This document shows, piece after piece, positions 26,232-35,411 of a DNA stretch of 64,000 bases. The notes under the pieces are model-generated. The model saw only the letters and a program-made list of their open reading frames with translations, was not told the DNA's origin and made no database searches. Location: contig CAWCXI010000034.1 of assembly GCA_963799415.1 (NCBI GenBank), positions 186,001 to 250,000 on the forward strand, given 5' to 3'. Numbering within the stretch: the stretch's first letter is position 1; each line of letters starts with the position of its first letter. This DNA is from JAMXLO01 sp963799415. Lineage in GTDB: Bacteria; Pseudomonadota; Alphaproteobacteria; Acetobacterales; Acetobacteraceae. The translations under genes were made by a program, and so were the position numbers.

Positions 26232-27278
26232 TCAATCTGCCGCCTGCGCCGCGGCCGGATCGACGAACAGTGGCATCACCTCGCGGGCGAAACGGCGCAT
26301 GCTCTTGCGCCCACGCTCGCCACCGCCTGAACCGCCGCCATTGATCAGCACATAGCCAACACCGCTCTGCTGCAACACTTGCAGCCTGCGGGCGATCTCG
26401 TCAGGATTGCCATAGATCGCGCTGTTGACGTTGACCGCCTGCGGATCGCCTGTCGCGCGATCAGGGCCGCCGTGGACCGTCCCGTCCGGTCGAGTGGCGA
26501 GCCTCAACTGCCGCATCCGATTCTGCAGTCGGCGATCGAGAGCGGCATCGCGTTCCTCGACACTGTCGGTCACGAAGAAGGCGCGCGTCACGCCGACCTG
26601 CATCGGATCATAGCGCCGTCCGCTCGCCTCGACCGCCGACCTGAACCAGGCAATGCTCTGCGCCACATCGTCCGGTGATGCATACTGTCCGAGCAAAAGA
26701 TTGAAACCGCGTTCGGCAACGTTGCGGATTGAGCGCTCGCTGCCTGCGCCCATCCAGACCTGTGGATGCGGTTTTTGCGCCGACGGAGGTTCGACCACGA
26801 TGTCGTTGAACCGCCAGTACTTGCCGTGATGCGAGAAGCGCTCCGCCGACGTCCACGCCTTCAGCAGCACCTCAAGCGATTCGTCGAACCGCGCATCGGC
26901 CTCCTCCATCGGCACGTCAAAGCCGGCAAATTCATTGTAGCGGTAACCCTTGCCGATGCCGAAATCCAGCCGTCCGCCGGACAGCAGATCCAGCGTCGCA
27001 GCCTGCTCGGCCAGCAGAACGGGATTGTGCCATGGCAGCACGATCACTGCCGTTCCAAGGCGTAGTCGCCGGGTGCGCGCACCAAGCCAGGTCAGCAGGT
27101 TCAGCGTCGCCGAGACCTGGCCGAAGCCGGTGAAATGATGCTCCACGACAAAGGTGCCGTGAAAGCCCAGCGCCTCCGCCTCGACGTTGTAGTCGATGAA
27201 GTCGCGAAACCCCTCGGCACTGTCGAACTCGCCGCTGCCACGGCGCGCCGCGGCGCTGCCGAACAATCCGAACCGCAT
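26232..27278 (-). CDS. LLM-class flavin-dependent oxidoreductase
   Basis: A 348-aa luciferase-like (alpha/beta barrel) FMN-dependent monooxygenase. It has FVVEHHFTGFGQVSATLNLL, TRRLRLGTAVIVLPWHNPVL, SGGRLDFGIGKGYRYNEF and HPQVWMGAGSERSI. Such enzymes use reduced flavin and O2 on unknown small substrates. It is divergent from a second LLM gene 75 bp away. A glycine-rich stretch precedes the conserved C-terminal helix. The flavin reductase at 8105-8611 could supply reduced flavin; this is inference. Confidence 0.88.
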   Translation of the reverse strand: MRFGLFGSAAARRGSGEFDSAEGFRDFIDYNVEAEALGFHGTFVVEHHFTGFGQVSATLNLLTWLGARTRRLRLGTAVIVLPWHNPVLLAEQAATLDLLSGGRLDFGIGKGYRYNEFAGFDVPMEEADARFDESLEVLLKAWTSAERFSHHGKYWRFNDIVVEPPSAQKPHPQVWMGAGSERSIRNVAERGFNLLLGQYASPDDVAQSIAWFRSAVEASGRRYDPMQVGVTRAFFVTDSVEERDAALDRRLQNRMRQLRLATRPDGTVHGGPDRATGDPQAVNVNSAIYGNPDEIARRLQVLQQSGVGYVLINGGGSGGGERGRKSMRRFAREVMPLFVDPAAAQAAD

Positions 27279-27353
27279 CGCGCAGTCCTCCCGTCGCCCA
27301 GGCGCGGAAGGTTACGCGTTGCATCGCCGCCCTCCAAATGCCACCCTGGCTTC

Positions 27354-28386
27354 ATGGAGTTTGGCTGGTACCACGAATTCCACCGCCAGGAGGATCAGCA
27401 AACGGACGCCGACGCGTTCGCGCAGGCGCTGGAGCAGGTCGCCGATGCCGAACGGTGGGGGCTCGACGCGATCTGGCTCGCCGAAATTCACCAGCAGGCG
27501 ACGCGCTCGGTGCTGAGTGCGCCGCTGACAGTCGCCGCCGCGATCGCCACACGCACCAGTCGGATCAAGATCGGCACCGCGGTTCAGGTGCTGCCGCTGT
27601 GCCATCCGCTGCGCCTCGCTGAAGAGACCGCAACGATCGACCAGATCAGCCACGGTCGTCTGTTGCTGGGGGCCGGGCGCAGCGGCAACGTCCGGGGCTA
27701 TGCCGCCTACGGCGTGCCCTACAGCGAGAGCCGCGAACGGTTCTTCGAGACGTTGGACATCCTCAAGCTCGCCTGGACACATCCGAAGTTTTCATTCCAA
27801 GGCCAGTTCCACAGCTTCGACGAAGCGCGTGCGGTGCCGCGGCCATATCAGCGGCCGCATCCGCCAATCCGCATCGCCGGAGCCAGCGAGGACACCTTTC
27901 CTGTACCTCGGGGCTCTCGGCTATCCGCTGTTCGTCGCGGTGCGCAGCGGCTCGCTATCCGGCCTTGCGCCGGATCTGAAGGCCTATCGCGATGCATATA
28001 CTGCGGCCGGCCATCCGGGGAAGGGCGAAGTGTATCTACGCCTGTCACTGCATCTCGCCGATACCGATGCGCAGGCGCGGGAGGAAGCCGAGCCGAGCAT
28101 GATGCTGGGATACAAAACGCTGACAACACGGCTGGAAGGCTCACCGAACAGTCGGCGACGCGCAGAGCTGGAGACGGTGCGCACGATCACCTACGACCAA
28201 GTGCTGCGGGACAAGGTCGTAGTGGGCAGCCCGGAGCTGGTGACAGATCGGCTGCTGCAATTGCGTGACGAACTGGGAATAGACGGCATTCTCGCCGAAC
28301 TCAATTTCGGCAGCCACATTCGGTGGCAAATGATGATGCGGTCGCTGCGACTTCTGTGCGAGAAGGTGCGCCCGCATTTCGGCTAG
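27354..28386 (+). pseudogene. Second LLM-class oxidoreductase, frameshifted
   Basis: The ATG at 27354 gives MEFGWYHEFHRQEDQQTDAD, WLAEIHQQATRSVLSAPLTV and GAGRSGNVRGYAAYGVPYSE. The frame holds up to GASEDTFP near 27900. One extra base then sends it off; the next frame continues YLGALGYPLFVAVRSGSLSG to the end at 28386 (KVRPHFG). The joined protein would be about 343 aa, normal for the family. The high conservation of both halves argues for a recent or artificial frame break. Confidence 0.75.
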
Positions 28387-28426
28387 CCGGCGGAGACGCC
28401 AGGCAGCGCACGATCCGAGCCCACGA

Positions 28427-28533
28427 CGTCATGCTGACGCAGGTCGGCATCCACGTCTTCTCGTGGCGCGAGCGGCAAAGACGCGGATGCCGACCTGCGT
28501 CAGCACGACGGAAGAAACAATCGCGCGCCAAGG
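28427..28533. repeat. Interspersed palindromic repeat, copy B (complete)
   Basis: Imperfect inverted arms of about 33 nt (28427-28459 and 28478-28510) are joined by a short loop, followed by a tail ending GATGATTCG that also ends copy A. The rest of the 376-bp gap between the LLM gene and the FAD monooxygenase (28387-28762) shows no gene I can support. Confidence 0.8.
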
Positions 28534-28762
28534 GATGATTCGAATACTTCCCGTCCGGCCTTTGGTGCGATCCAATGCCTGGACGACGCTCAACGGTCTG
28601 TCAAAGACAAGATCGCGGATGAGAAATCGCAGAGAGGGCAATTGTGCCGTCCATTGGGTTACCCTAGCTTTCGCAAGCCTTTGTTCCCCTGAGCATCAGG
28701 ACACGGGATAGTCTTCGAATCACCCCGACATGCCTTTCGATCGGATCAGCCGGAGGACCCCA

Positions 28763-30082
28763 GTGACCGTTCGCCACGACTATGATGTTGTGATCGTCGG
28801 TGCTGGCGTCGCCGGTGGAGCATTGGCCGCCCGTTTGGCGCGAGATGGCCTTACCGTCCTGGTGCTCGAACGGACGCGCGTTCACGTTGACCGCATTCGC
28901 GGCGAGTGGCTGGCCCCCTGGGGCGTCCGCGAGGCCAGGGAATTGGGCCTGTTGGACGCGCTTCTGGACGCCGGCGGACACTTCGTTTCCAGGACAGTAC
29001 GATACGAGGGCGGAATTCCAATCGAAGAGGCGCGCGCTGGCGCGATGGAAACGACAGCATTGGTTCCAGATGTTCCAGGGGCCATGATGTTGGGACACCC
29101 TCGAATGTGCGCCACTTTGGACCAGGCCGCCGAGGACGCCGGTGCGACGTTGCTGCGCGGCGTTGAGTCCGTCTCGGTGGAGCCGGGTCTGCCGCCCACA
29201 GTCTCTTACATGCATGAGAACGAGCGATACACCATCAGGCCCCGTTTGGTGGTCGGCGCGGATGGGCGCGGTTCGTCGGTCGCGCGTCAGATCGGTGCCA
29301 AGGTACAAACTGAACCAGTGCATCACCTGATCGCGGGCCTGTTGATCGAGGGCGTTCACGCGTGGCCGGAAGACGAGCAGGCCATGGGCGTCCACGACGG
29401 GGGCCTCCTGCTCATTTTTCCGCAAGGGCAAGGGCGCATTCGACTGTATATGTGCTATTCGCTCGAAGAACGAGGGCGCTTCGCGGGCCCACAAGCGGCG
29501 AACAACTTCCTCCAGGCGTTTCGAGTGCCATCACTGCCGTTTTCCGATGCCATCGCTGGCGGCCAACCGGCGGGACCGTGTCAGGGCTATCCAAATGCCG
29601 ACACCTGGATTGACGAGCCGATGGCGCCGGGGGTGGTGCTGATCGGTGACGCCTCCGGGCACAACGACCCAACGATTGGTCAAGGTCTCAGCATCACGAT
29701 GCGGGACGTGCACCGGGTATCCGACGCGATCTCAACCGCGGACGACTGGCATGAGGGGCTGTTCGCCGAATACGCGAGCGAACGGCGAGAGCGCATGCGC
29801 AGACTGCGGCTGACTGCGCGCCTTACCTCAAAACTGCGATGCGAATTCGACGTGGCGGCCGATGTGAGACGGACCGGGGTGTGGGGCAGGATCGCACAGG
29901 ATCGGAGTGTGGCCATGCCGCTCCTCGTGCCCTTCATCGGTCCGTTCGGTGTGCCCGACGAAACCTTCGAGGACGCTGCGGTCAAGAAACTTTTGGGAGA
30001 CCAATGGTCCTTGAGCGAGGACGGTTGGTGCCAGCAGGCCTCCGCCGCAGGCTTGGATGGCCGAATGGGTTGGCCATCATAA
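28763..30082 (+). CDS. FAD-dependent monooxygenase (PHBH-type)
   Basis: A 439-aa flavoprotein monooxygenase-like oxidoreductase. The FAD ADP-binding motif VIVGAGVAGGALAARLA is at about 11-27, the second motif is LVVGADGRGSSVARQIG, and the riboflavin-site motif is VVLIGDASGHNDPTIGQGLS. GGAGG at 28752-28756 fits GTG 28763; the ATG at 28730 has no site. It likely hydroxylates or epoxidises an organic substrate with NAD(P)H and O2. The substrate is unknown. The C-terminal 60 residues are unusual for the family. Confidence 0.82.
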   Translation: MTVRHDYDVVIVGAGVAGGALAARLARDGLTVLVLERTRVHVDRIRGEWLAPWGVREARELGLLDALLDAGGHFVSRTVRYEGGIPIEEARAGAMETTALVPDVPGAMMLGHPRMCATLDQAAEDAGATLLRGVESVSVEPGLPPTVSYMHENERYTIRPRLVVGADGRGSSVARQIGAKVQTEPVHHLIAGLLIEGVHAWPEDEQAMGVHDGGLLLIFPQGQGRIRLYMCYSLEERGRFAGPQAANNFLQAFRVPSLPFSDAIAGGQPAGPCQGYPNADTWIDEPMAPGVVLIGDASGHNDPTIGQGLSITMRDVHRVSDAISTADDWHEGLFAEYASERRERMRRLRLTARLTSKLRCEFDVAADVRRTGVWGRIAQDRSVAMPLLVPFIGPFGVPDETFEDAAVKKLLGDQWSLSEDGWCQQASAAGLDGRMGWPS

Positions 30083-30102
30083 CTAACCATTGGCAGGCAG
30101 CA

Positions 30103-30421
30103 CTATCGGCAGGTAATTTTCCTGTCACGGTCCACCATCCACCGACAGGCAAACTCGTCCCTCTCCGCCGCGTAGCCCGGCATGAACGCCATGGTCCAGG
30201 GAAACACCTTGGGATCCCTGAAGCGGCTCGCGCCCGTGGTGATGAACAGTTGAGGCACCTTCTTGAGGTTGAGATATTTCTGCACCGCCGCATTCGTGGG
30301 CGAAGTAAGCGCGAGAGGCATATCCCACCACACCCGCGACCGAAATCGGACCGCTGAGCGGCACGATTTGACCGAGCTTGATCTCCGCGGGGGACACGCC
30401 GGTATCGTACTGTTGGCCCAT
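30103..30421 (-). pseudogene. Branched-chain amino-acid-type ABC substrate-binding protein remnant
   Basis: From 30421 the minus strand reads MGQQYDTGVSPAEIKLGQIV, PLSGP and YASRAYFAH, the mature N-terminus of a periplasmic leucine/isoleucine/valine-type binding protein. Without the usual 60-80 residues between, it jumps in another frame to NAAVQKYLNLKKVPQLFITT and FRDPKVFPWTMAFMPGYAAE. The rest is absent. An internal deletion with a frame change and a missing C-terminal half make this a true pseudogene. Confidence 0.75.
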
Positions 30422-30493
30422 AGCTGCACCGGTTGCGGCAAATAATATAAGATCGCCGCAAAAGCGCGAAACACGCTGGAGTGCGAAGTCAGC

Positions 30494-32197
30494 CTAGCCA
30501 CCAGCGCGAAGCACTGCCAGATCGCAACCCTCATCCGCCTGCAGCACCTGCTCGGCAACGATCCGATCCCAGCCGCGCACTGGCCTGGCCGGCGCACGCC
30601 AAGTGGCGCGGCGGCGCGCCAGCACTTCATCCGCCACCAGCAACTCGAGCCGTCGTTCCTTCACCGACAGCCGAACGCGATCGCCGCTCTCGACCAGTCC
30701 AAGCGGGCCACCCGCCGCTGCCTCGGGCGTGATGTGCAGCACGATGGTACCAAATGCCGTTCCGGACATGCGGCAATCGCTCATGCGCACCATGTCCTTC
30801 ACTCCTGCACGCGCCAGCTTCTGCGGGATCGGGAGATAGCCCGCCTCGGGCATCCCCGCCGGTGTCAGTGAGCCGGCGTTCTTCAGCACCAGGATGTCGC
30901 CTTCGGTCACGTCCAGCGACGGCTCGTCGATGCGGTTGGCGAGGTCCTCCAGTCCGTCGAACACCAAGGCGCGCGCCTCGGTCTCGAATAGCGCCGGTGT
31001 GGCGGCACTGCGTTTTAGGATCGCCCCACGTGGCGCCAGCGAACCGAACAAGGCCACCAGTCCCCCCACCGGAGACACCGGTTCGTCGCGCGCGCGAATG
31101 TAGCGGCGATCGATGAACACTGGTTCACTCAGCCGCTGTTCCAGGGTCGCACCGGTGACATCGCGCGTCTCCAGGTGCAGCAGATCGCGCAACTCCCATA
31201 GCAGGGCAGGCATGCCGCCGCCGGCATGGAAATCCTCCATGTAGCCTTCACCCGTCGGCTTCAGATCTACCAGCACCGGCGTCGTGTCGGACAATTCGTT
31301 CAGCCGGTGCAGATCGACGCGCACGCCGCGCCGTCCGGCTATCGCCGTCAGATGGATCAGCGCGTTCGTTGAACCGCCGAGCGCGAGCAGCACGCGGAGC
31401 GCATTCTCCACCGATGCAGCCGTGATGATTTCAGATGGCCGGATCGGCGCCGTGATCAGCTTCACCGCCAGCGTGCCGGCCTCCTCGGCTGCGCGCAGAC
31501 GATCCGCATGCACCGCAGGGATCGAGCCATGGCCCAGCGGCACCATGCCGAGTGTCTCGGCGATGCAGGCCATCGTGGACGCCGTGCCCATCACGCCGCA
31601 GGTCCCGGCAGTTGTCGCGAGCCGGCCCTCGATCTCGGCAATCCTCCCCTCGGTCACGCGTCCGGCGCGATATGCTGCCCAATATCGGCGGCAGTCGGTG
31701 CAGGCGGACAGCCGCTCCCCTTGATACGGCGTGGCCAGCATCGGCCCGGTGACAAGCTGCACCGCGGGAATGTCGGCCGAAGCAGCCGCCATCAGTTGCG
31801 CCGGCACCGTCTTGTCGCACCCGCCGATGAGCACGGCCGCGTCCATCGGCTGCGCGGTCAGCATCGCCTCGGTGTCGAGCGCGGCAAGATTTCGATAGTG
31901 CATCGAGGTCGGAAACAGCGACGGCTCGCACAGCGACACGGTGGGGAATGCCAGCGGCAGTCCACCGGCGGCCAGTACACCGCGCTTCACCGCCTCGATC
32001 AGCTCGGGAACCGTGCGGTGACAGTTATTGAAGCCGGAGCCGGTATCGACGATCCCCACCACGGGTCGATCCAGCATCGCCTGCGAATAGCCCATCGACT
32101 TGGCGAACGACCGGCGCAAGTACAACGCGAAGTCGCGGTCACCGTAGTTGGCGGTGTTGCGGGCCAGGCCGCGTTTGGGTACGGGTTCTTCGTCCAT
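30494..32197 (-). CDS. IlvD/Edd family dehydratase
   Basis: A 567-aa iron-sulfur dehydratase of the dihydroxy-acid/sugar-acid dehydratase family. Cluster-ligand cysteines lie in GGCDKTVPAQ and TAGTCGVMGTAS, and the C-terminal motif is MVRMSDCRMSGTAFGTIVLH. The HGSIPAVHADRLRAAEEAG and CTDCRRYWAAYRAG blocks fit the sugar-acid (xylonate/arabinonate-like) branch more than canonical IlvD. It removes water from a 2,3-dihydroxy acid to give a 2-keto acid. It is divergent from a 2-hydroxyacid dehydrogenase, which suggests sugar-acid catabolism. Confidence 0.88.
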   Translation of the reverse strand: MDEEPVPKRGLARNTANYGDRDFALYLRRSFAKSMGYSQAMLDRPVVGIVDTGSGFNNCHRTVPELIEAVKRGVLAAGGLPLAFPTVSLCEPSLFPTSMHYRNLAALDTEAMLTAQPMDAAVLIGGCDKTVPAQLMAAASADIPAVQLVTGPMLATPYQGERLSACTDCRRYWAAYRAGRVTEGRIAEIEGRLATTAGTCGVMGTASTMACIAETLGMVPLGHGSIPAVHADRLRAAEEAGTLAVKLITAPIRPSEIITAASVENALRVLLALGGSTNALIHLTAIAGRRGVRVDLHRLNELSDTTPVLVDLKPTGEGYMEDFHAGGGMPALLWELRDLLHLETRDVTGATLEQRLSEPVFIDRRYIRARDEPVSPVGGLVALFGSLAPRGAILKRSAATPALFETEARALVFDGLEDLANRIDEPSLDVTEGDILVLKNAGSLTPAGMPEAGYLPIPQKLARAGVKDMVRMSDCRMSGTAFGTIVLHITPEAAAGGPLGLVESGDRVRLSVKERRLELLVADEVLARRRATWRAPARPVRGWDRIVAEQVLQADEGCDLAVLRAGG

Positions 32198-32204
32198 AGC
32201 AGCA

Positions 32205-32309
32205 AGAGTAACACAGATAACACGAACTAAGCCACGGACGGCACGGAGGGTGCGGCGATTGCTCGTTCCGTGTAATCCGTGGGCAAATCTGCGTAATCCG
32301 TGTTATTCT
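32205..32309. repeat. Long imperfect inverted repeat (two 43-nt arms)
   Basis: The left arm 32205-32247 (AGAGTAACACAGATAACACG...) pairs with the right arm 32267-32309 across a 19-nt loop. It holds repeated (G/T)TAATCCGTG motifs. It fills nearly all of the divergent intergenic region and forms the leader just before the AGGAGGA site of the next gene. Confidence 0.7.
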
Positions 32310-32327
32310 TCTCAGGAGGAAACGACA

Positions 32328-33389
32328 GTGGCGGCTAACCTGAAGCGGCTAGTGTATTTCGACAGCTTCATGGACCCGATCGCCAACGCGATCATCGGCA
32401 AGCGCGACGACATCGACCTGGTGCGCCTCGAGTACGGCACGCCTGCATCCGACAACTGGGAACAGATCAGCCAGGCGCACGGCTATCAGGTGCAGCCGCG
32501 GGGCGAGCTGCGCGAACCATGGTTCGGCGATGCCACGCTATTGGCGCGCTGCCCGCACATGCTGGCGCTCAGCTCGACCGGTGCCGGCTACGACATGATT
32601 GACGTCGACGCCTGCACCGCGGCCGGCGTGATCGTGGTCAACCAATCGGGCACAAACTGGGAACCCGTTGCAGAACATGCTCTCGGCATGATTCTGTCGT
32701 TGTCGAAGCGGATCGCGCTGTCAGAGCGGGCGATGAAGCGCACGCCCGACCTCGACCGCCGCGCCTACGCCGGCAATAACCTGCGTAACAAGACGGTCGG
32801 CATCGTGGGGCTCGGTCATATCGGCCGACGCGTGGCCGAGTTGTGCGGCGTGCTGTTCAACAACACGGTGCTGGCCTACGACCCCTATCTGAACACCGAA
32901 CAGATTGCCGCGCACGGCGCCACCAAGGTGGAGCTCGACGAACTGCTGCGTCGCTCGGACTACGTGACCGTGCATTGCCCGCGCAGCGCCGAGACCTTCG
33001 GCATGTTCAATGCAGCGCAGTTCGCCGCGATGAAGCCCTCGGCGTATTTCATCAACACCGCACGCGGCGGCATCCACGACGAGGTGGCGCTGGAAGCGGC
33101 ATTGCGTGAGGGGCGCATCGCTGGCGCGGGGCTCGACGTGTTCCTGAAGGAGCCGCCCGATCCGGCGCACCCGCTGCTGAACATGGACAACGTCATCGCC
33201 AGTCCGCACATCGCCGGCATGACCGTCGAGACGATGGTAGAGATGTGCGAGGCGACCGCGTTGCAATGGCTGACCATCTTCGATGGCGGCGTGCCGCCGC
33301 GGCTGGTCAATCCCGAAGTTTGGCCGCGCTACGCCGACCGCTTCGCCGAGCTGCTCGGCTTTCGACCGGCTGGCCTGCCACCGACGTGA
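32328..33389 (+). CDS. D-2-hydroxyacid dehydrogenase family protein
   Basis: A 353-aa NAD-dependent 2-hydroxyacid dehydrogenase (phosphoglycerate/glyoxylate-reductase-like). It has the Rossmann motif TVGIVGLGHIGRRVAELCG, the catalytic Arg in INTARGGIHDE, and the catalytic His in ASPHIAGMT. GTG at 32328 sits directly after AGGAGGAAAC. It reduces 2-keto acids or oxidises 2-hydroxy acids. The divergent IlvD/Edd dehydratase suggests a shared sugar-acid pathway, an inference from position. Confidence 0.87.
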   Translation: MAANLKRLVYFDSFMDPIANAIIGKRDDIDLVRLEYGTPASDNWEQISQAHGYQVQPRGELREPWFGDATLLARCPHMLALSSTGAGYDMIDVDACTAAGVIVVNQSGTNWEPVAEHALGMILSLSKRIALSERAMKRTPDLDRRAYAGNNLRNKTVGIVGLGHIGRRVAELCGVLFNNTVLAYDPYLNTEQIAAHGATKVELDELLRRSDYVTVHCPRSAETFGMFNAAQFAAMKPSAYFINTARGGIHDEVALEAALREGRIAGAGLDVFLKEPPDPAHPLLNMDNVIASPHIAGMTVETMVEMCEATALQWLTIFDGGVPPRLVNPEVWPRYADRFAELLGFRPAGLPPT

Positions 33390-33429
33390 CCGGTGCCGAA
33401 TTCGGCGCTCAGCGCGCCGACTGATCGGC

Positions 33430-33840
33430 TCATGCTTCCCAGGGCGGACCTTTCAGCTCCACCATGTTGCCCTCGGGATCGGGCACGTAGATGGACGGCC
33501 CCTGCCCTTTCGCGCCATAGCGCGATTCCACCGGCCCCGGCTCACAACCCTGCTGCTTCAGATGCACGATGATCGCCTCACCATCAAACGGCTCCACCTG
33601 GAGGCAGAAATGGTCCATGTTGCGGCCCTCGCGTCCCGGCGCCGCGCCACCCTTCTGGCCAGCCGGCCCGTCGATCGGCACCAGATCGATCAACGCGGCC
33701 CCGGCACGGAGCTGCCACAGGCCGATCTTCTCCTGCACCTTCTCCACCGTGCAGCCCAGCACGTCGACGTAGAAGTGCATCATCGCCTGTAGGTTGGTGA
33801 CCCTCAGCACCACATGGTCGAGTTGCCTGATCTGCAACAT
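33430..33840 (-). CDS. VOC-family (glyoxalase-like) protein
   Basis: A 136-aa vicinal-oxygen-chelate protein. It has IRQLDHVVLRVTNLQAMMHF, ALIDLVPIDGP, NMDHFCLQVEPFDGEAI and SIYVPDPEGNMVELKGPP. The two His and one Glu that typically bind metal in glyoxalase-type proteins are visible (DHVVL, DHFCL, VELKG). AAGGAGG precedes ATG 33840. It overlaps no other gene and is coupled to the upstream MFS gene. The substrate is unknown. Confidence 0.85.
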   Translation of the reverse strand: MLQIRQLDHVVLRVTNLQAMMHFYVDVLGCTVEKVQEKIGLWQLRAGAALIDLVPIDGPAGQKGGAAPGREGRNMDHFCLQVEPFDGEAIIVHLKQQGCEPGPVESRYGAKGQGPSIYVPDPEGNMVELKGPPWEA

Positions 33841-33851
33841 GGCTGCCTCCT

Positions 33852-35255
33852 TCATCTTGTTTCACCGACCGGCACGCGCGCGGACGATGGGGCGGACGCG
33901 GACAATGTGGCGTCGATTTCCTCGATCGTGCGGCCACGTGTCTCGAAGCCGATGAACCAGAAGGCAACCGCGCCAAGGACATACCAGAAGGCGAAGTAGT
34001 TGAAGGCCGGGATCACTGCATCGAGGGTCGCCTTCGGCGCGACGAAGTTCGCCGAACCGGCGATCAGCGCCAAGCCGGCCGGGCCGATGAACTTGCCGAG
34101 ATTGCCGACCCCATAGACCAGGCCCATGCCGCTACCGCGCAACCGCGAAGGCCACAACTCACCCATGTACGGTCCCACGATCGAGTAGTTGCCGCTGCCG
34201 AAGAAGTTCTGCAGCACGATCATCACGAAGAACATGGAAACGCCACCGACGAACACGCTGTGCATATAGCCCGCGAGCGACATGAACAGCGCGGCCACAA
34301 GGCAGCTCAACACGCCCGATGCGCGTCGGCCCATTGCATCGGAGATCCAAGCGCAGAAGAAGCGGCCGGCCACCGCCGCGAGGCTGACCCAGATCGCCAG
34401 TTGCGAGGCCTCGGGTGCGGTGATCCCGAGCACCATGACGAACAGCGTCACCATCCACAATGTCAGTCCAACCCCACCGGTCTGCGTCAGGCCGGTCAGG
34501 CAGCCCACGATGATGCTGCGCGGATACCTGAACAGTTCGAGCCAGCGTGTGTGCTCGACAGGAGGTATTGTCGCCGGCAGCGCGATCGATGCGGGGTCCA
34601 CCTGCAACGCCCAGGCGATCGAGCGCCGCGCCTCTTCGGGCCGCCCCATTCGCATCAGCCAATGCGGCGATTCGGGCACCCAGGCGCGGACGTAGAGTGT
34701 CAGCAGTGCAGGCAGCAGCCCGACCGCGAACATACCGCGCCAGCCGATGTACGGGGTCGCGAACGCACCAAGAGCCGCGCCCAGCAGGACGCCAACCGGA
34801 AGCATCGTCGTGGTCAGCCCGGTTATCCAACCGCGCTTCGAGGCGGGAACGAATTCCTGCACCACCGTGATATCGACAGAGTAAAGCCCGGTCACGCCGA
34901 GCCCGACGAGTACACGGCAGACGACGAGGTAGATCCATGCACCATGAGGTGTCATCGCCATTGCGCCAGTGGCAAGCGAGAAATTGAGCACGGTCAGGAT
35001 CATGACCTTGCGGCGGCCGATCTTGTCCGCCAGCCAGCCGTAGAACAGCGACCCGAAGGGCGCGCTGATGCCAGAGGCGAGCAGGATCATCCCCGACTGT
35101 CCGTAGGTCAGATGCCAGTCGGCGACAATGAATGCCAGGACAAACCCGATCAGAAAGAAGTCGAAGAAATCCAGCATGTCGCCGATCGTGGCGGCGAGTG
35201 CGATCTTCCACTGGTTCGCGGTCAGCTTCTGTTGCCGATCGAGAAGCTCCAGCAT
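33852..35255 (-). CDS. MFS transporter (AAHS/MHS-like symporter)
   Basis: A 467-aa 12-helix symporter-type MFS protein. The motif GWLADKIGRRK is in loop 2-3, PESPHWLMRMG follows helix 6, and the C-terminal half has a GRFFCAWISDAMGRR repeat. This set is typical of organic-acid and sugar:H+ symporters. With the VOC protein, and the hydroxyacid dehydrogenase converging on it, it may import an acid substrate. The ligand cannot be told from sequence. Confidence 0.86.
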   Translation of the reverse strand: MLELLDRQQKLTANQWKIALAATIGDMLDFFDFFLIGFVLAFIVADWHLTYGQSGMILLASGISAPFGSLFYGWLADKIGRRKVMILTVLNFSLATGAMAMTPHGAWIYLVVCRVLVGLGVTGLYSVDITVVQEFVPASKRGWITGLTTTMLPVGVLLGAALGAFATPYIGWRGMFAVGLLPALLTLYVRAWVPESPHWLMRMGRPEEARRSIAWALQVDPASIALPATIPPVEHTRWLELFRYPRSIIVGCLTGLTQTGGVGLTLWMVTLFVMVLGITAPEASQLAIWVSLAAVAGRFFCAWISDAMGRRASGVLSCLVAALFMSLAGYMHSVFVGGVSMFFVMIVLQNFFGSGNYSIVGPYMGELWPSRLRGSGMGLVYGVGNLGKFIGPAGLALIAGSANFVAPKATLDAVIPAFNYFAFWYVLGAVAFWFIGFETRGRTIEEIDATLSASAPSSARVPVGETR

Positions 35256-35411
35256 ATTGACACCTCCCTATGCGCGTCCGCCTGACGGCGGCGCGACCAA
35301 GTTTCTCTGCTATTCGCTGCAGAGTATTCGATGGCAGTCGTGCGAAGCGTAACTCGGGGGAGGAGTGGCGGCAATGCACGTCCAAGTGCCAACCAAAATG
35401 CAGATTTGAAG

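Noticed and set aside
28427..28533. The palindromic repeats as a CRISPR array or insertion-sequence ends
   Set aside because: Only two copies 2.3 kb apart, no regular spacers, no cas genes and no transposase between them.
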